Below, one piece after another: positions 22,767 through 33,916 of a DNA stretch of 64,000 nucleotides. Numbering within the stretch: the first letter of the stretch is position 1; every line of letters starts with the position of its first letter. The notes below the pieces were generated by a model. The model searched no databases. It worked only from the letters and a program-made list of their open reading frames with translations, and was not told where the DNA came from. Location: contig SNVD02014553.1 in the NCBI GenBank assembly GCA_013180625.2, positions 496,001 through 560,000 on the forward strand, written 5' to 3'. Both the position numbers and the translations under genes were made by a program. This DNA comes from Boswellia sacra. Its lineage: Eukaryota; Streptophyta; Magnoliopsida; Sapindales; Burseraceae.

Positions 22767-23200
22767 TGTCCAAGTGTTATTAAGTTCTAAAGCTTGAATT
22801 TCAGAATTCATAGCCTCTCGCCAATTAGGATCTTTCTCAAACTGGGCAAATATGTCAGGTTTATTTTAACTTGAGATGCTACAAACAAAGGACCTATGAG
22901 TCAATGACAATTGTTTATATGAGATAAAATTCGATAAAGGATAGCGGGTACCTTTAGTGGAGATTGACATCGAATTAGATGTTGGATCTAAAGGTAACAG
23001 CACAGCTTGTGAACAATGTTAATCTTGAAGGCAAACAGATGGTTTTCTATGTTGTTCAGAGCGACAAGGTACCCTAGGAGAAGGCTCAATTGTAGTTTCT
23101 GGTGATGATGTAGTAGACTGTTATGTGGACGGTTCATGTAAGGTACTGGTAATGTTATCAGGGATAGGTAATGGCAACACTAGCAAATCAAATCTAGTGT
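22767..23200 (-). pseudogene. Copia A linker and start of RT
   Basis: This stretch reads leftward. The piece nearest the copia B insertion encodes DPNWREAMNSEIQALELNN, the conserved lead-in to copia RT, and joins in frame to the RT piece at 17422. The rest is the variable integrase-RT linker and carries stops. Confidence 0.75.
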
Positions 23201-23201
23201 T

Positions 23202-24260
23202 CTACGGCATATCGGCAAAAGGGAAAATATTTTCGTGAAAAATGACATCGCGACTGGAAAAAAAAATTTTAGTGGTCAAATCATTCATTTTGTAAGCCGT
23301 TTGACCAAAAGGATAGCCAACAAAAATGCACTTATGAGCATGTTGATCAAACTTATGAGTAGGATGAACATTCGTGGCATAACACAAGCACCCAAAAACA
23401 CGCAAATGTCCATACGTAGGTGGATGATGGTAAAGGGCTTTATATGGAGTCTTTTTAGACAAAGTAGGTGTAGGCAACCAGTTAATAAGGTAAGTGGTAG
23501 TGAGGACTCAATCGTCTCAAAAGGTAAGTGGAAGATTGGATTGAAATCAAAGTGCTTGAGCAATATTGAGGATATGACGATGTTTATGTTCAGCTACCCC
23601 ATTTTGTTGGGGTGTGGAAACACAAGAATGTTGATAAATGGTTCCATGTGCATTAAAAAATCATGCATAAAATAAAATTCACTGCCATTATCAATACGTG
23701 TTGCCTTTATTTTTCTTTTAAATTGAGTTGCAACAAGGGCAAAGAAAGATTTTAATAAACTTTGAGATTTAGATTTAAACCGCATCAAATAAACCCATGT
23801 ACTTCTAGTAAAATCATCCATAGTAGTCAAAAAATAATTTGCACCAGAATGAGATGGAACTTTATGTGGTCCCCAGATATCACAATGTATCAATTCAAAA
23901 GGTTTAACAGTAGAAATAGAGTTAGAACTAAAAGTAAGTCTAGTTTGTTTTGCCAAAGGACAGACATCACAAATTTTATTAAAATTAAAAGAAACATCAA
24001 GATTAGAATTAGCCAATCGTCATAGAGAAACTGATGATAGGTGACCAAGACGTTGGTGCCAAAGATCGAGTTGAGAGATGACATGATAGGACGCTGCATT
24101 ATGTTGATGTGAACTGATAGAAGTTAAGTGATACAAGCCATTATGCTGTCTCCCTAGTCCAATCATCTTCTTCACTGCCAATTCCTGTAAAGAATAAAAT
24201 TTGGAAAGAAAGTGATTGAACAATTCAAGGACTGAGTAATTTTACTGACTGACAAAAGAT
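23202..24260 (-). pseudogene. Copia A integrase
   Basis: The pre-integrase zinc region is at 24223-24020 (LWHQRLGHLSS) and in CDVCPLAKQ. The core runs at 24016-23594 with IHCDIWGPH and RIDNGSEF, then HPNKMG, after which a stop or frame change breaks it. The C-terminal region at 23477-23202 has YGHLRVFGCLCYAT and KCIFVGYPFGQTAY. Confidence 0.85.
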
Positions 24261-24450
24261 TAACATGGAATGAAGGTAGGCAAAGGACATTATAAAGAGA
24301 AAAAAGAATTAAGTTTTGTTGATTTTGTTGAAATTATATTTGATTTTTCATCGTTGAGTAGTTTAACATGATGTGGGTTAAAGGAGGAAGTCTTGTATAA
24401 GAGGTCAAGGGAAGATACAATATGGACCGTGATAGTGGGTTGTGGTCGCG

Positions 24451-25610
24451 CTAGTCTCTTCTGATGATTAGTTGTGGTGCACGTAAGCTGGCCCCAACAC
24501 CTCGGTTACCGCAAAAAAAAGATAAAATATGGTCAATTGCGCCACTATCAATTACCCATTTGTCAGAATTGTTTAAAGTGAGATGTGAAGAGTAGCAAGT
24601 GGGAGTAATCAGACCTGCAACATTTGCTTGCAACTGAGATTTACCATCATTAAGATAGCTAAAAGTTGTTGATATTGTTCCAGTGTAAAACTTGGAACTT
24701 CAACTTGAGTATTGCAAGTAGTTGACTGCATCTTATTACCGTGCCTTTCATTCTTTCTATGAAATTTATGCCGTGGTGGAAATCCATGTAAATGATAACA
24801 CCTATCAATGGTGTGATTGGTCCTATTGTAATGTGTGCAATAAAACTTCCTGCGATTCTTATTTGTAGAAGCATTCCCAAAGTTTGTATTGAAGCGAGCT
24901 TTATAACTTTCTGCCACCATGACTTCTCTTAACATAACAAGTTCCCTTTGTTTCTCCTCTTGATGACTAAGGGAGTAAGTTTTTCCAATTGTTGGCAGTG
25001 GCTGCATAAGAAGAATCTGACAACGAATAACAGAATAAGAATCATTTAATCCCATAAGATATTGCATACCTTTTCCCTTTGCTCACGATCAATAAGCTTT
25101 TTCATTCCACCATAACAGCAACTAGGCAGATCATTTAAAGAAGATAATTCAGCCCATAAAGCCTTCAATTATGTGTAATAAGCGGTAACTGACATTGTTC
25201 CTTGCTGGTGAGAAGCAATATCCCTCTGAATTTTAAAGATTCTAGGAGCATTATTTTGAGAAAAATGCTCTTTAAGATCAGACCATACTTCAAATGCGGA
25301 ATCAGCAAAAATAATGCTATTAGAAACATCCTGTTCAATAGAGTTCAAAATCTAGGATATGATTATATCATTACACCTTTTCCATTGTGAAAAATCTGCA
25401 TCTGACTTAGACGGCCGAACAATAGAACCATCAATAAATCCAAACTTGTTCTTGGCACTGAGGGCTATCTCCATGGCACGAGCCCACTTACTATGATTCT
25501 TCCCATCAAATGGCTTTGAAGAAAGTGTAATTCCTGGATGATCAGAAGGATGTAAATGAAAAGGACTCAAAGGATCTGTTGTTCCTTTGTCATCTTGACA
25601 AAGAATAACT
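24451..25610 (-). pseudogene. Copia A gag and protease
   Basis: Gag reads leftward from about 25610 with PSDHPGITLSSKPFDGKNHS and WARAMEIALSAKNKFGFIDG. It is stopped near 25350 and resumes at 25067 with MQYLMGLNDSYSV. The zinc knuckle FYCTHYNRTNHTIDRCY (about 24830) has Tyr in place of its second Cys. The protease active site WVIDSGAIDHI is at about 24550-24580. Confidence 0.82.
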
Positions 25611-25661
25611 GAAAGATTTATGAAATAACAGGAGGCACCCAAGAATGATGCTCTGATACCA

Positions 25662-25880
25662 TGTAAAAAAAGAAAATAGATTGTGAAATTTATGTGTATT
25701 TCTTGCATATTATGTTTACATATGTACATATATTTATGGCTGAGCAAGAAAAATATACAAGAAAATATATCATATTACTAATAAAACAAAAATCAAATCC
25801 CAAGATTGTCTGGCGTATAGAAAGAAAACTTTAGAGAAGGAAGTTGTATCTTTGCATATTAGAAAAACTAAATTTCTATA
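25662..25880 (-). repeat. Copia A 5' LTR
   Basis: This is the partner of 10299-10546. It lies immediately outside the primer-binding site. The outer end reads TCTATA where TCTACA is expected, a single C-to-T change of the terminal TG/CA. Confidence 0.88.
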
Positions 25881-26129
25881 AAAGTGGCAAACTTAACACG
25901 ATATCAAAACCATAATGGTCCAACGATCGTAGGTTCGAATCCCTTATTTAAAAATTAATTACTGTGTCCTTGCAACATAAATTGGATCAAGCCTCACATG
26001 TCTCAGTGTGTCTTACAAGTGGGTCAAACAACAACACTTTTTAATTAATTTTTAAATAACATAGAGGGGATTTGAACCTGTCACCGTTTGACTATTATAG
26101 CTCTAATATCATGTTAAGTTTGTCACTTT
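25881..26129. repeat. Fold-back repeat with tRNA-like B-box
   Basis: The arms 25881-25948 and 26061-26129 are imperfect inverted copies (AGTGGCAAACTTAACAC...GGTTCGAATCCC against its complement), with about 110 bp between. Each arm contains GGTTCGAATCC or GGTTCAAATCC, matching the RNA polymerase III B-box consensus, and a GATATCA-type stretch. I see no flanking duplication. It abuts the outer end of the copia A LTR. Confidence 0.6.
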
Positions 26130-27222
26130 ACGTAAAAGCATAAACTTGTAGACGTGGGCTTAACATTAATACTTTCTAAAAAATTGGAATTCATTCCAAA
26201 ATTTTGTCTAATTTAAGAGCTTTTATCTTCTTAAGCTTGTGAATATCTGATGATTGCAATTAACTAAGGTAGTTGATTGCTCAAATAATTGGCGAGCAAA
26301 GATTTCTTGTTGTGTATCCTTATTATTAATTTTTGCGAGAAAAATGTTACCATTCCGGAAATCGAGTAAAATAGTTATATATTATCTTTCACAAGGAATA
26401 AATAAAAATATAGACAACTCTCACCATTTAGATTAAAAAAAAAATTATCGCACTCCACATTTGTGACTTTCGCCCACAATTCAAATTAAAAGAAACCATT
26501 TTTTTAATGTTGTTAGAGGAAAAATGATAACTATAATATATACCTCTTGCTCAAAAAAAAAAAAAAATTAACTTACATCCTTTGGTGCAAATAGAATTAT
26601 ATCTACAAATATTTTTGAAATAAAATACCAATTATTATTGACAGAGATTGTTTGTACTGAAATTTGATAGCCCAAATTATTGACAAATTGATTGTGGGTC
26701 TTCTCTCTTGCAATCAAAAGAAGCTACTATGGTCAATGGTTGACGAGGTTTTCTGTTTTGGCCACTTCAACTCTTAAAATCAGTTGCTGAAAAAATCTAT
26801 ATTATGAGCTGCAAATGAACTAATATAATTGAGTCTTCCTTTTGAGCATGTGCATAAAGTGAAAAGAATGACTCGTCCTTAAAGTTTGGGAGTGGCCGAC
26901 ATTGCAGTTTAACATAGGTTAGTTTAATTAATAAATTAGGGTGCAAGCCAAACTTCCCTAATGAATAGTGTCCAGTTCCACAACTGTAGGGGTGAAATGG
27001 GGAAGCTATTGGGTCCGGCTATTCAATGATTCCATTCTAAGTCAGATTACCTAACTGAATCTTATTCTTATATTTGAGTTTGGACCAGAGACGTTGGATA
27101 GGTTTGGGCCCATAGGACTTATGCATCATGACTCCCCGGCTAACAATTTGCCGGCTTGGTAGCTTTGTGCGGCTAACTTTCGGCTGCTATGTGGGCCTTG
27201 GATTAGTGTCCTACAGGCTTTG

Positions 27223-27531
27223 ACTACAGTATTTCAGTTGTATCGTATAACTATTTTTAAATTTTTTATAAATTTAATATAAAAGTTATAAATTTTTGTA
27301 TAAAAATTGTAAATGTAAAAAAAATTGTAAATAAATAATCATACAATTTTTTCATTTTTTGTAAAATTAGTATAAAAATTGTAAATCATTGTATAAAAAT
27401 CATAAATACGAAAAATTATTCATTTACAATTTTTTTCATATTTATGACTTTTATATAAGGACTTACAACTTTTACACTAAATTTACAAAAAGAATGAAAA
27501 CGGTTGTATGATACAACTGGTGTACTGTAGT
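27223..27531. mobile_element. MITE-like element with inverted ends
   Basis: This 309-bp AT-rich segment starts ACTACAGTA and ends with an inverted ACTGTAGT. Behind these, AGTTGTATCGTATAAC on the left pairs with GTTGTATGATACAACT on the right, and the complementarity continues through ATTTTTTATAAATTTA-like sequence. There is no coding capacity and I found no clear TSD. Confidence 0.6.
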
Positions 27532-28598
27532 ATGATCCATGTCCAATATATCTATAAAGTAATTTTTTACTAACAATTGCAGTGAAATATTTATTGAAAG
27601 AATTAGCCAAGATATTGAGATTTGAGATGCTGCTAAGGGTGAGAATTCGTGTCGTGAGTGTCGACTCATTTAATTATTCATGTCAAGATATGAAATACGG
27701 ATCCGACACAATTATTAAACGTGTTACCCACGTGTTGTAATCGTGTCATATTTAATTCACATAATTTACTTAATTATTTAACTAAGTTATACATAATATA
27801 TTATATTCTATATATTTATATCAATTAAAATTATTTTTAGAATATAAACCATTTTTAGTATAAAATATTATTAAAATCATCATAATTTATTATTTCGTAA
27901 ATTAATTTATTTTATAGTATACAAATTTTAGTTTTATAATATATATGTTATAAGTAGGTAACAATTTATATCATTAAATTACCTTACATATTAAGGATAG
28001 ACAAAATATATTTAACTATTCGTGTCTTTAAACGGGTTAGCGTGTTGAACACCCTCAACACGAATCTGACCCATTTCCGTAGAAATTGATGGGGCGGAGA
28101 TGTGCGAGAGCCTATGACTTCATTAAATCTTCATTTTGTGTTGGTATCCAGCTGTAATTTTGATACAGAGGATTCAAAGGAACAATGGATAACTCATCCA
28201 ATATAAAATCATATATTGCATTTTTTTCCCACTCTTTTTTACTTAATCTTTATTATATACTATGATTAATATTTCTTCTAATTAATAAATATATGTATTA
28301 CAAAATTTTATGAACTGACATGTATAATACGATATCCGTTTCAGTAAGGCTTTCTTTAAACAGAAGTTTAAACAATCTAATTATACAGAACAGGTAACTT
28401 CAAAAGCCAAAAGAAAGGTGGAATAAATTCATCATAAATATAGTATTTTTATATGTGGTTGGTAGCAAGCATGGATCTCTTAACACATAATGTTTCTAAT
28501 TTAAAAAGTTAAAAATCTGATATCTATCTTGATCTGTCCACCAATGACTTTTTAATTACGCTAATTAACCTTAATTTCACACCATAACATAATCCTTT

Positions 28599-28616
28599 CT
28601 CTCTCTCTCTCTCTCT
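28599..28616. repeat. CT dinucleotide microsatellite
   Basis: An uninterrupted CT run is followed by a short GT run. Confidence 0.85.
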
Positions 28617-28729
28617 GTGTGTTTCTCTCCCTCTGGTTTGCAGGTGATGAGACCAGGCTCTGCGCTCTAGATCTATATGTAAAAGAGATCGAGGCAACTC
28701 TTTTTGAGTCCAGTTCTCCAAGTCACTCC

Positions 28730-29303
28730 TGTTAGAAAAATATTATTAATTCACCAAATAACACATGCTCAATCAATTATAAATAAATATATTAAATAAA
28801 CAAATAACAAAATAAATAACAAACGTAACAACTATAAAAGCAAGTTAGAATAATTTGGCCTATGCTATGAGAGGCACGCGTAAAGCGTTGTCCTAAAACC
28901 AAAGAGTCATCCCTTTCGTGCGGGTAAAAGACGATCCTCAAGGGCTCCAAAATACAACCCAATAGCTCTCAGCCACTCTCCTCCATGAGCACAATCACCG
29001 GAAGAATATGAACTAGTCTTACAAGTCGTAGTTGTAAAATTGTAGAATTTTGAAATTGAAAATGGGGGAGTGATGGCTTTGATGATTAGTCTCTAAAAAT
29101 TCAATCTAAAGACCTCCTTATATACTAGTGTACCTAATTGTAACCTATATGATTAATAGTGTAACTCCTATAATATAATGTGCATATAAATTATGTAACC
29201 TACAAATAAAATCAAACTTTGTAACTCATGTAATGAATTTGTGTAACTCATGCACAATTAGGTTTTATAACTCATAAAATTTAAAACCTTTTTTATTCCA
29301 ACA
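28730..29303 (-). repeat. Copia C 3' LTR
   Basis: This LTR starts TGTTAGAAAAATATT on the plus strand and ends TATTCCAACA. It matches 33334-33911 closely. Confidence 0.93.
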
Positions 29304-29874
29304 ATCCCCCACAAAAAGGTTTGAAATTTAAAAATTAATTTTGCAACTTTATATTACGCAATCAATGTAGGTGCCTTTCGAGCTTGAACCTACACTTAGT
29401 GTTGATAGCATCTATTTGACGTATCTGAGTGAACTATGTCTTGAACTCGATTCCTTGACCAAACTTCAAGTTATCACACGCATAATACCAACAAAGACTT
29501 GGTTTTTGCGGGTTAGCGCTATTAAAGGCCATGCGCTCAATCTTGATTCTCATGAGAGTTTTTAGAAAACAGCTCAATTTTTACGATCGCGGCCTCACGA
29601 CGACTCTCACTTAGGTAAGTCCTCCAAAGGTATATGTGACCTAGACCTTGCAAGAAAATGCTTGCCTTGGACTTATTCAAGGTAAATATACCTTTCCTTA
29701 ATATCACATATGAAGCACTTTTGCCTTAGGGATGAACTGGAGTATATCTTCTCAAAGATATCTCTATAATAGTAGTGCTTAATAAGTCACGCAATATGGA
29801 TTGTTTCTACCCATTGAACCTCCTTCATGGGATCTCCAATCATAGAGGTTGGGTTACCTCTCTAGGTGACTCCC

Positions 29875-31400
29875 TTATGAGCTTAGGCCCATCTCCCTCG
29901 ACAATTCTTTAGTAGCTTCCAAGGAAAGCCCTTTAGTTAACTGATCAGCAATATTTAACTCAGACTTAATAAACTCTAAAGTTACAACAGCATTGCCTAA
30001 AAGACTTCTCACATACTTGTATCTCACTCTTATATGTCTGCTCATCTTTTTGTTGGTGTGAGTTTGCTTCACCAAATCTATAACTGCTTTATAATCACAA
30101 TGTATAGGAATAGACGATATATTCCTAACCACCAAAGGCATTTCCATGAAAAGACTCTTGATCCATTCAACTTCTTTACAAGTATTGTCTAAAGCTATGA
30201 GTTCAGACTCTATAGTACTTCTAGAAATTAAGGTTTGTTTCTTAGAACTCCAAGATATAGTTGCTCCTCCTAAAAGAAACATATAACCACTTGTGGATTT
30301 AACATCTATATTGTCTGTAATCCAATTAGCATCACTATATCCTTCGATAACATTTGGAAATCCTTTATAGCATAAAGAGTAATCAGTTGTTCCTTTAAGA
30401 TATTTACACACTCTTTCTAAACCAAGCCAATGCTCTTCACTAGGATTATGAGTATATCTACTAAGTCTACCCACTGCATATGATATATCAGGCCTAGTTT
30501 TATTTGCTATGTATAACAAAAATCCTATAATTTGAGAATATCCTAATTGAGACGCTAGTTCCCCTTGATTCTTCTTTAACTCAATCTTAGAATCATAAGG
30601 AGTAGATACCGACTTAAAATCAAAGTATCCAAACTTTTTTAATATTTTCTCAATAGAATTTTTTTTGATCTAAAGTAATACCCTTAGAAGTTTTCTTTAT
30701 TCTCATGCCTAAAATCATATTTGGTTCACCCAAATCTTTCATATCAAAGTTTCTGGACAAATAGGATTTTACATCATTTATTATTCTCCAAGTTTGATCC
30801 AAAAATCAAAATATCATCTACATATAAACTCAAAATAACGTTTGCTCCATTAATCTCTTTATAATATACATACTTATCATGTTCATTAATCATAAATCCA
30901 TAACTTAAAACTACTTTATCAAACTTCTCATGCCATTGTTTTGAAGCTTGCTTTAGACCATAAAGAGACTTAACTAACCTACAAACTTTGTGTTCTTGTC
31001 CTTTCACTATAAAACCTTCATGTTGTTTCATATAAATTTCTTCATCTAAATTTCCATTTAGAAAAATGGTTTTTACATCCATTTGATGAATAACTAAATT
31101 ATGTATAGATGCTAAAGCTATCAAAATCCTAATTGTTGTGATACTAGAAACTGGTGAGTAAGTATCAAAATAGTCTATTCCTTCTCTTTGTGTAAATCCT
31201 TTTGCTACTAGCCTTGCCTTATACTTATCTATAGAACCATCCGATTTCAACTTCTTTCTAAAGACCCATTTACAATCTATTGCTTTGCTCCCAGGTGGAA
31301 GATCCATTAAAACCCAAGTGTTGTTTTGAATTATAGATTCAAATTCACTATTTATAGCTTCCTTTTAAAAAGGTGCATCAATGGAAGTTACAGCTTCTTT
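29875..31400 (-). pseudogene. Copia C reverse transcriptase and RNase H
   Basis: This gene reads leftward. The lead-in FESIIQNNTWVLMDLPPG and DCKWVFRKKLKSDGSIDKY are followed by HQMDVKTIFLNGNLDEEIYM and LYVDDILIFGS (YVDD, about 30800-30835). The frame breaks between about 30774 and 30519. RNase H then runs to 29875 with YSDANWITDNIDVKSTSGY, STIESELIALDN and IADQLTKGLS. It ends about 570 bp before the 3' LTR. Confidence 0.88.
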
Positions 31401-33110
31401 ATAAGAACTAGGATCTCCTTCTACCAAGTAAGTATAAAATTCTTCTCCAAAATTCTTTTCTTTTCTAGGTCTTTTACTCCTCTTAGGTTCAACTTGTGAT
31501 TCATCAACTGATAAATTTGTAAGTATTTTCTCATTATCAATTGAAGTAGATGGACCACAAATAGTTTTTTGAACTCTAGTCCTAAAAGGAAAAATATCTT
31601 CAAAATAAGTAACTTCTCTAGCTTCTATGATTGTGTTATTAGATATTCCACTAACTTCAAAATTTATAACTAAAAATCTATTTGCACTACTATTTTGGGC
31701 GTATCCAATAAAAACTACATCTATTGTTTTTGGTCTTATTTTCTTTCTCTTAGGCTCAGGTATACCAACCTTAGCTAAGCACCCCTACACTTTAAGGATT
31801 TTAAGATTAGGAACTCTTCTTTTCCAAATTTCATAAGGAGTTTTCTGTAAGTCCTTAATCGTTATTCTATTCAATATAAAACATGCGGATAATATTGCTT
31901 CTCCCCACAAATTATCTGGTAAACCAGAACTTAACAACATAGAATTCACCATATCCATCAAAGTTCTATTTTTCCTCTCAGCAACCCCATTAGATTGTGG
32001 TGAGTAAGGTGCAGTTAACTCATGAATAATACCATTCTCTTCACAAAAAATACTTAAAGCACTTAAAGTATATTCACTTCCTCCTATCAGATCTAAGCTT
32101 CTTAATTCTTTTATCTAATTGATTTTCTATCTCATTTTTGTATACTTTGAATTTATCAAATACATCATCCTTAGTCTTAATCAAGTATACATAACAATAC
32201 TTAGAACAATCATCAATAAATGTTACAAAATATCTATTTCCTCTTCTAGTTGGGGATCGATTAGAATCACAAACATCACTATGTATAAGTTCTAAAACTT
32301 GAGTTGTCCTCTCAATCGACTTATAAGGCTTCCTAGGTTGTTTAGCTTGAACACAAATCTCACACTTGTGTTTAAAATCAATTATAGCTTTAGGCACTAA
32401 GTCAAGATCCATCATTCTTTTGATTTTCTTTAAAGACACATGTCCAAGTCTCCCATTCCAAACATTAGAAATTTCAATATTAAAAACTTTGGAAACTTTA
32501 TTAGATCTTGAAAAATTATTCAACTTAAATAAACCATCACAAACATAACCTTTACCAACAAATACATTAGTTTTAGAGATTACAACTCTATTGGACTCTA
32601 AAACGATTTTGTATCCTTGTTGAACTAAAGAAGACCCACTAATAAGATTTCTTCTCACTTCAGGAACATAACGCACTTCCTTGAGAATTAAAGTCTTTCC
32701 AGAGGTCATTTTCAATTCAATATCTCTAATCCCTAGAATTTGTGTAGTAGTATTATTGCCTAGGGTCACACTTCCTCCACTTGAGTTCTGATAATTTTTA
32801 AAATAACTTCTATCAGAACAAACATGAATATTCGCGCCTAAATCTAACAGCCATTCATTATTTTCATAAGTAAAATTAACACTCAAAGAATGAGAATTCT
32901 TATACCTAATGAGAGGTTCATTTTGATCACTTGGACTTCCTTCTTCTAAGACATGTACTTGATCCTTTTGATCTTTATGATGTTGCTTGGGCTTATGTTT
33001 GTAGGCTTCTCTCTTTTTGTAAAAATAATCCTTTGCCATATGATTAGATCTTCCACAAACATATCAAATCCTATCCCTTTGCCTTTAGAATTCTTAGACA
33101 TATTATGTTG
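31401..33110 (-). pseudogene. Copia C gag end, protease and integrase
   Basis: This reads leftward. A remnant zinc knuckle (GRSNHMAKDYF) lies near 33040-33060, with a frame change before it. The protease site reads LLDLGANIHVC, Leu replacing the usual Ser in DSGA. The integrase zinc region includes GRLGHVSLKKIKRM and CEICVQAKQ. The core has LIHSDVCDSN and then RSDRR with a stop at about 32073, where the second catalytic Asp segment should continue as DxGxEY. The frame resumes with NGVAERKNRT and YEIWKRRVPN. Lesions rule out activity. Confidence 0.85.
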
Positions 33111-33135
33111 ATTATTCTTATTCTTTGGCTTTAGA

Positions 33136-33333
33136 TTGTTAGAAAAATACTTTGTAAGTCACCTTGCAATAATATAGATATAGATTTTAAATCAAACCAA
33201 ACAATAATTTATTAATCAACTATTATATTATAATAAATACACACACAATTATACAATTAGAATAAACAAATTAAAATTTACAAAATATATATGAATATTA
33301 AAACAAACGAATGAGTAGTCTTTGGCTTTAGAT
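33136..33333. repeat. 198-bp segment flanked by a direct repeat at the copia C 5' LTR
   Basis: The 14-mer CTTTGGCTTTAGAT and the following TGTTAGAAAAATA occur both at about 33121-33147 and at 33320-33346, where the second copy runs into the LTR. The AT-rich DNA between them has no coding frame and is not the expected gag or primer-site sequence. Confidence 0.6.
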
Positions 33334-33911
33334 TGTTAGAAAAATATTATTAATTCACCAAATAACACATGCTCAACCAATATTATAAATAAATATATTA
33401 AATAAACAAATAAAAAATAAATAACAAACGTAACAACTATAAAAGCAAGTTAGAATAATCTGGCCTGTGCTATGAGAGGCACGTGTAAAGCGTTATCCTA
33501 AAGCCAAAGAGTCCTCCCCTTTGTGCGGGTAAAAGACGGTCCTCAAGGGCTCCAAGATACAACCCAATAGCTCTCAGCCACTCTCCTCGATGAGCACGAT
33601 CACCGGAAGAATATGAACCAATCTTACAAGTCGTAGTTGCAAAATTGTAAAATTTTGGAATTGAAATTAGGGGAGTGATGGCTTTGATGATTAGTCTCTA
33701 AAAATTCAATCTCAAGACCTCCTTATATACTAGTGTACCTAGACATTGTAACCTATATGATTAATAGTGTAACTCCTATAATATAATGTGCATAAAAATT
33801 ATGTAACCTACAAATAAAATCAAACTTTGTAACTCATGTAATGAATTTGTGTAACTCATGCACAATTAGGTTTTATAACTCATAAAATTTAAAACCTTTT
33901 TTATTCCAGCA
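33334..33911 (-). repeat. Copia C 5' LTR
   Basis: This is the partner of 28730-29303. It ends CCAGCA against CCAACA in the other copy. Confidence 0.93.
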
Positions 33912-33916
33912 ACTCC

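Larger units (their letters stand above)
10299..25880 (-). mobile_element. Ty1/copia LTR retrotransposon A, interrupted twice
   Basis: This is a minus-strand copia element with short LTRs at 10299-10546 (3') and 25662-25880 (5'). The primer site is the usual initiator tRNA-Met type, GCTCTGATACCA on the plus strand at 25650-25661, directly inside the 5' LTR. The polypurine tract is CTCCCCCTCAAGTT on the plus strand at 10547-10560. Read leftward it has gag, protease, integrase, RT and RNase H, all with lesions. A CACTA element (10644-16046) splits the RNase H end, and copia B (17423-22766) splits the start of RT. I found no convincing TSD. Confidence 0.9.
26130..28729. other. AT-rich spacer, no gene seen
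   Basis: This stretch has very AT-rich sequence without a coding frame I trust. It contains a MITE-like element (27223-27531), a region at about 27640-28090 with CGTGTC-rich ends of opposite orientation that may be another small transposon, and a CT microsatellite (28599-28616). Confidence 0.5.
28730..33911 (-). mobile_element. Ty1/copia LTR retrotransposon C
   Basis: This minus-strand element has LTRs at 28730-29303 (3') and 33334-33911 (5'). A perfect 5-bp duplication ACTCC flanks it (28725-28729, 33912-33916). The polypurine tract (plus strand ATCCCCCACAAAAAGG) directly follows 29303. The region where the primer site and the first part of gag should be, beside 33334, is replaced by a 198-bp non-coding segment, so the element lacks normal priming and gag. 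Pol remains readable with few lesions. Confidence 0.93.

Noticed and set aside
25960..25985. Possible tRNA gene from the GGTTCGAATCCC word
   Set aside because: No cloverleaf with matching acceptor and anticodon stems can be drawn. The word is part of an inverted repeat.
27640..28090. A second MITE with CGTGTC-rich ends
   Set aside because: The opposite-orientation similarity is short and gapped and I could not define ends or a TSD, so I mention it only in the spacer entry.
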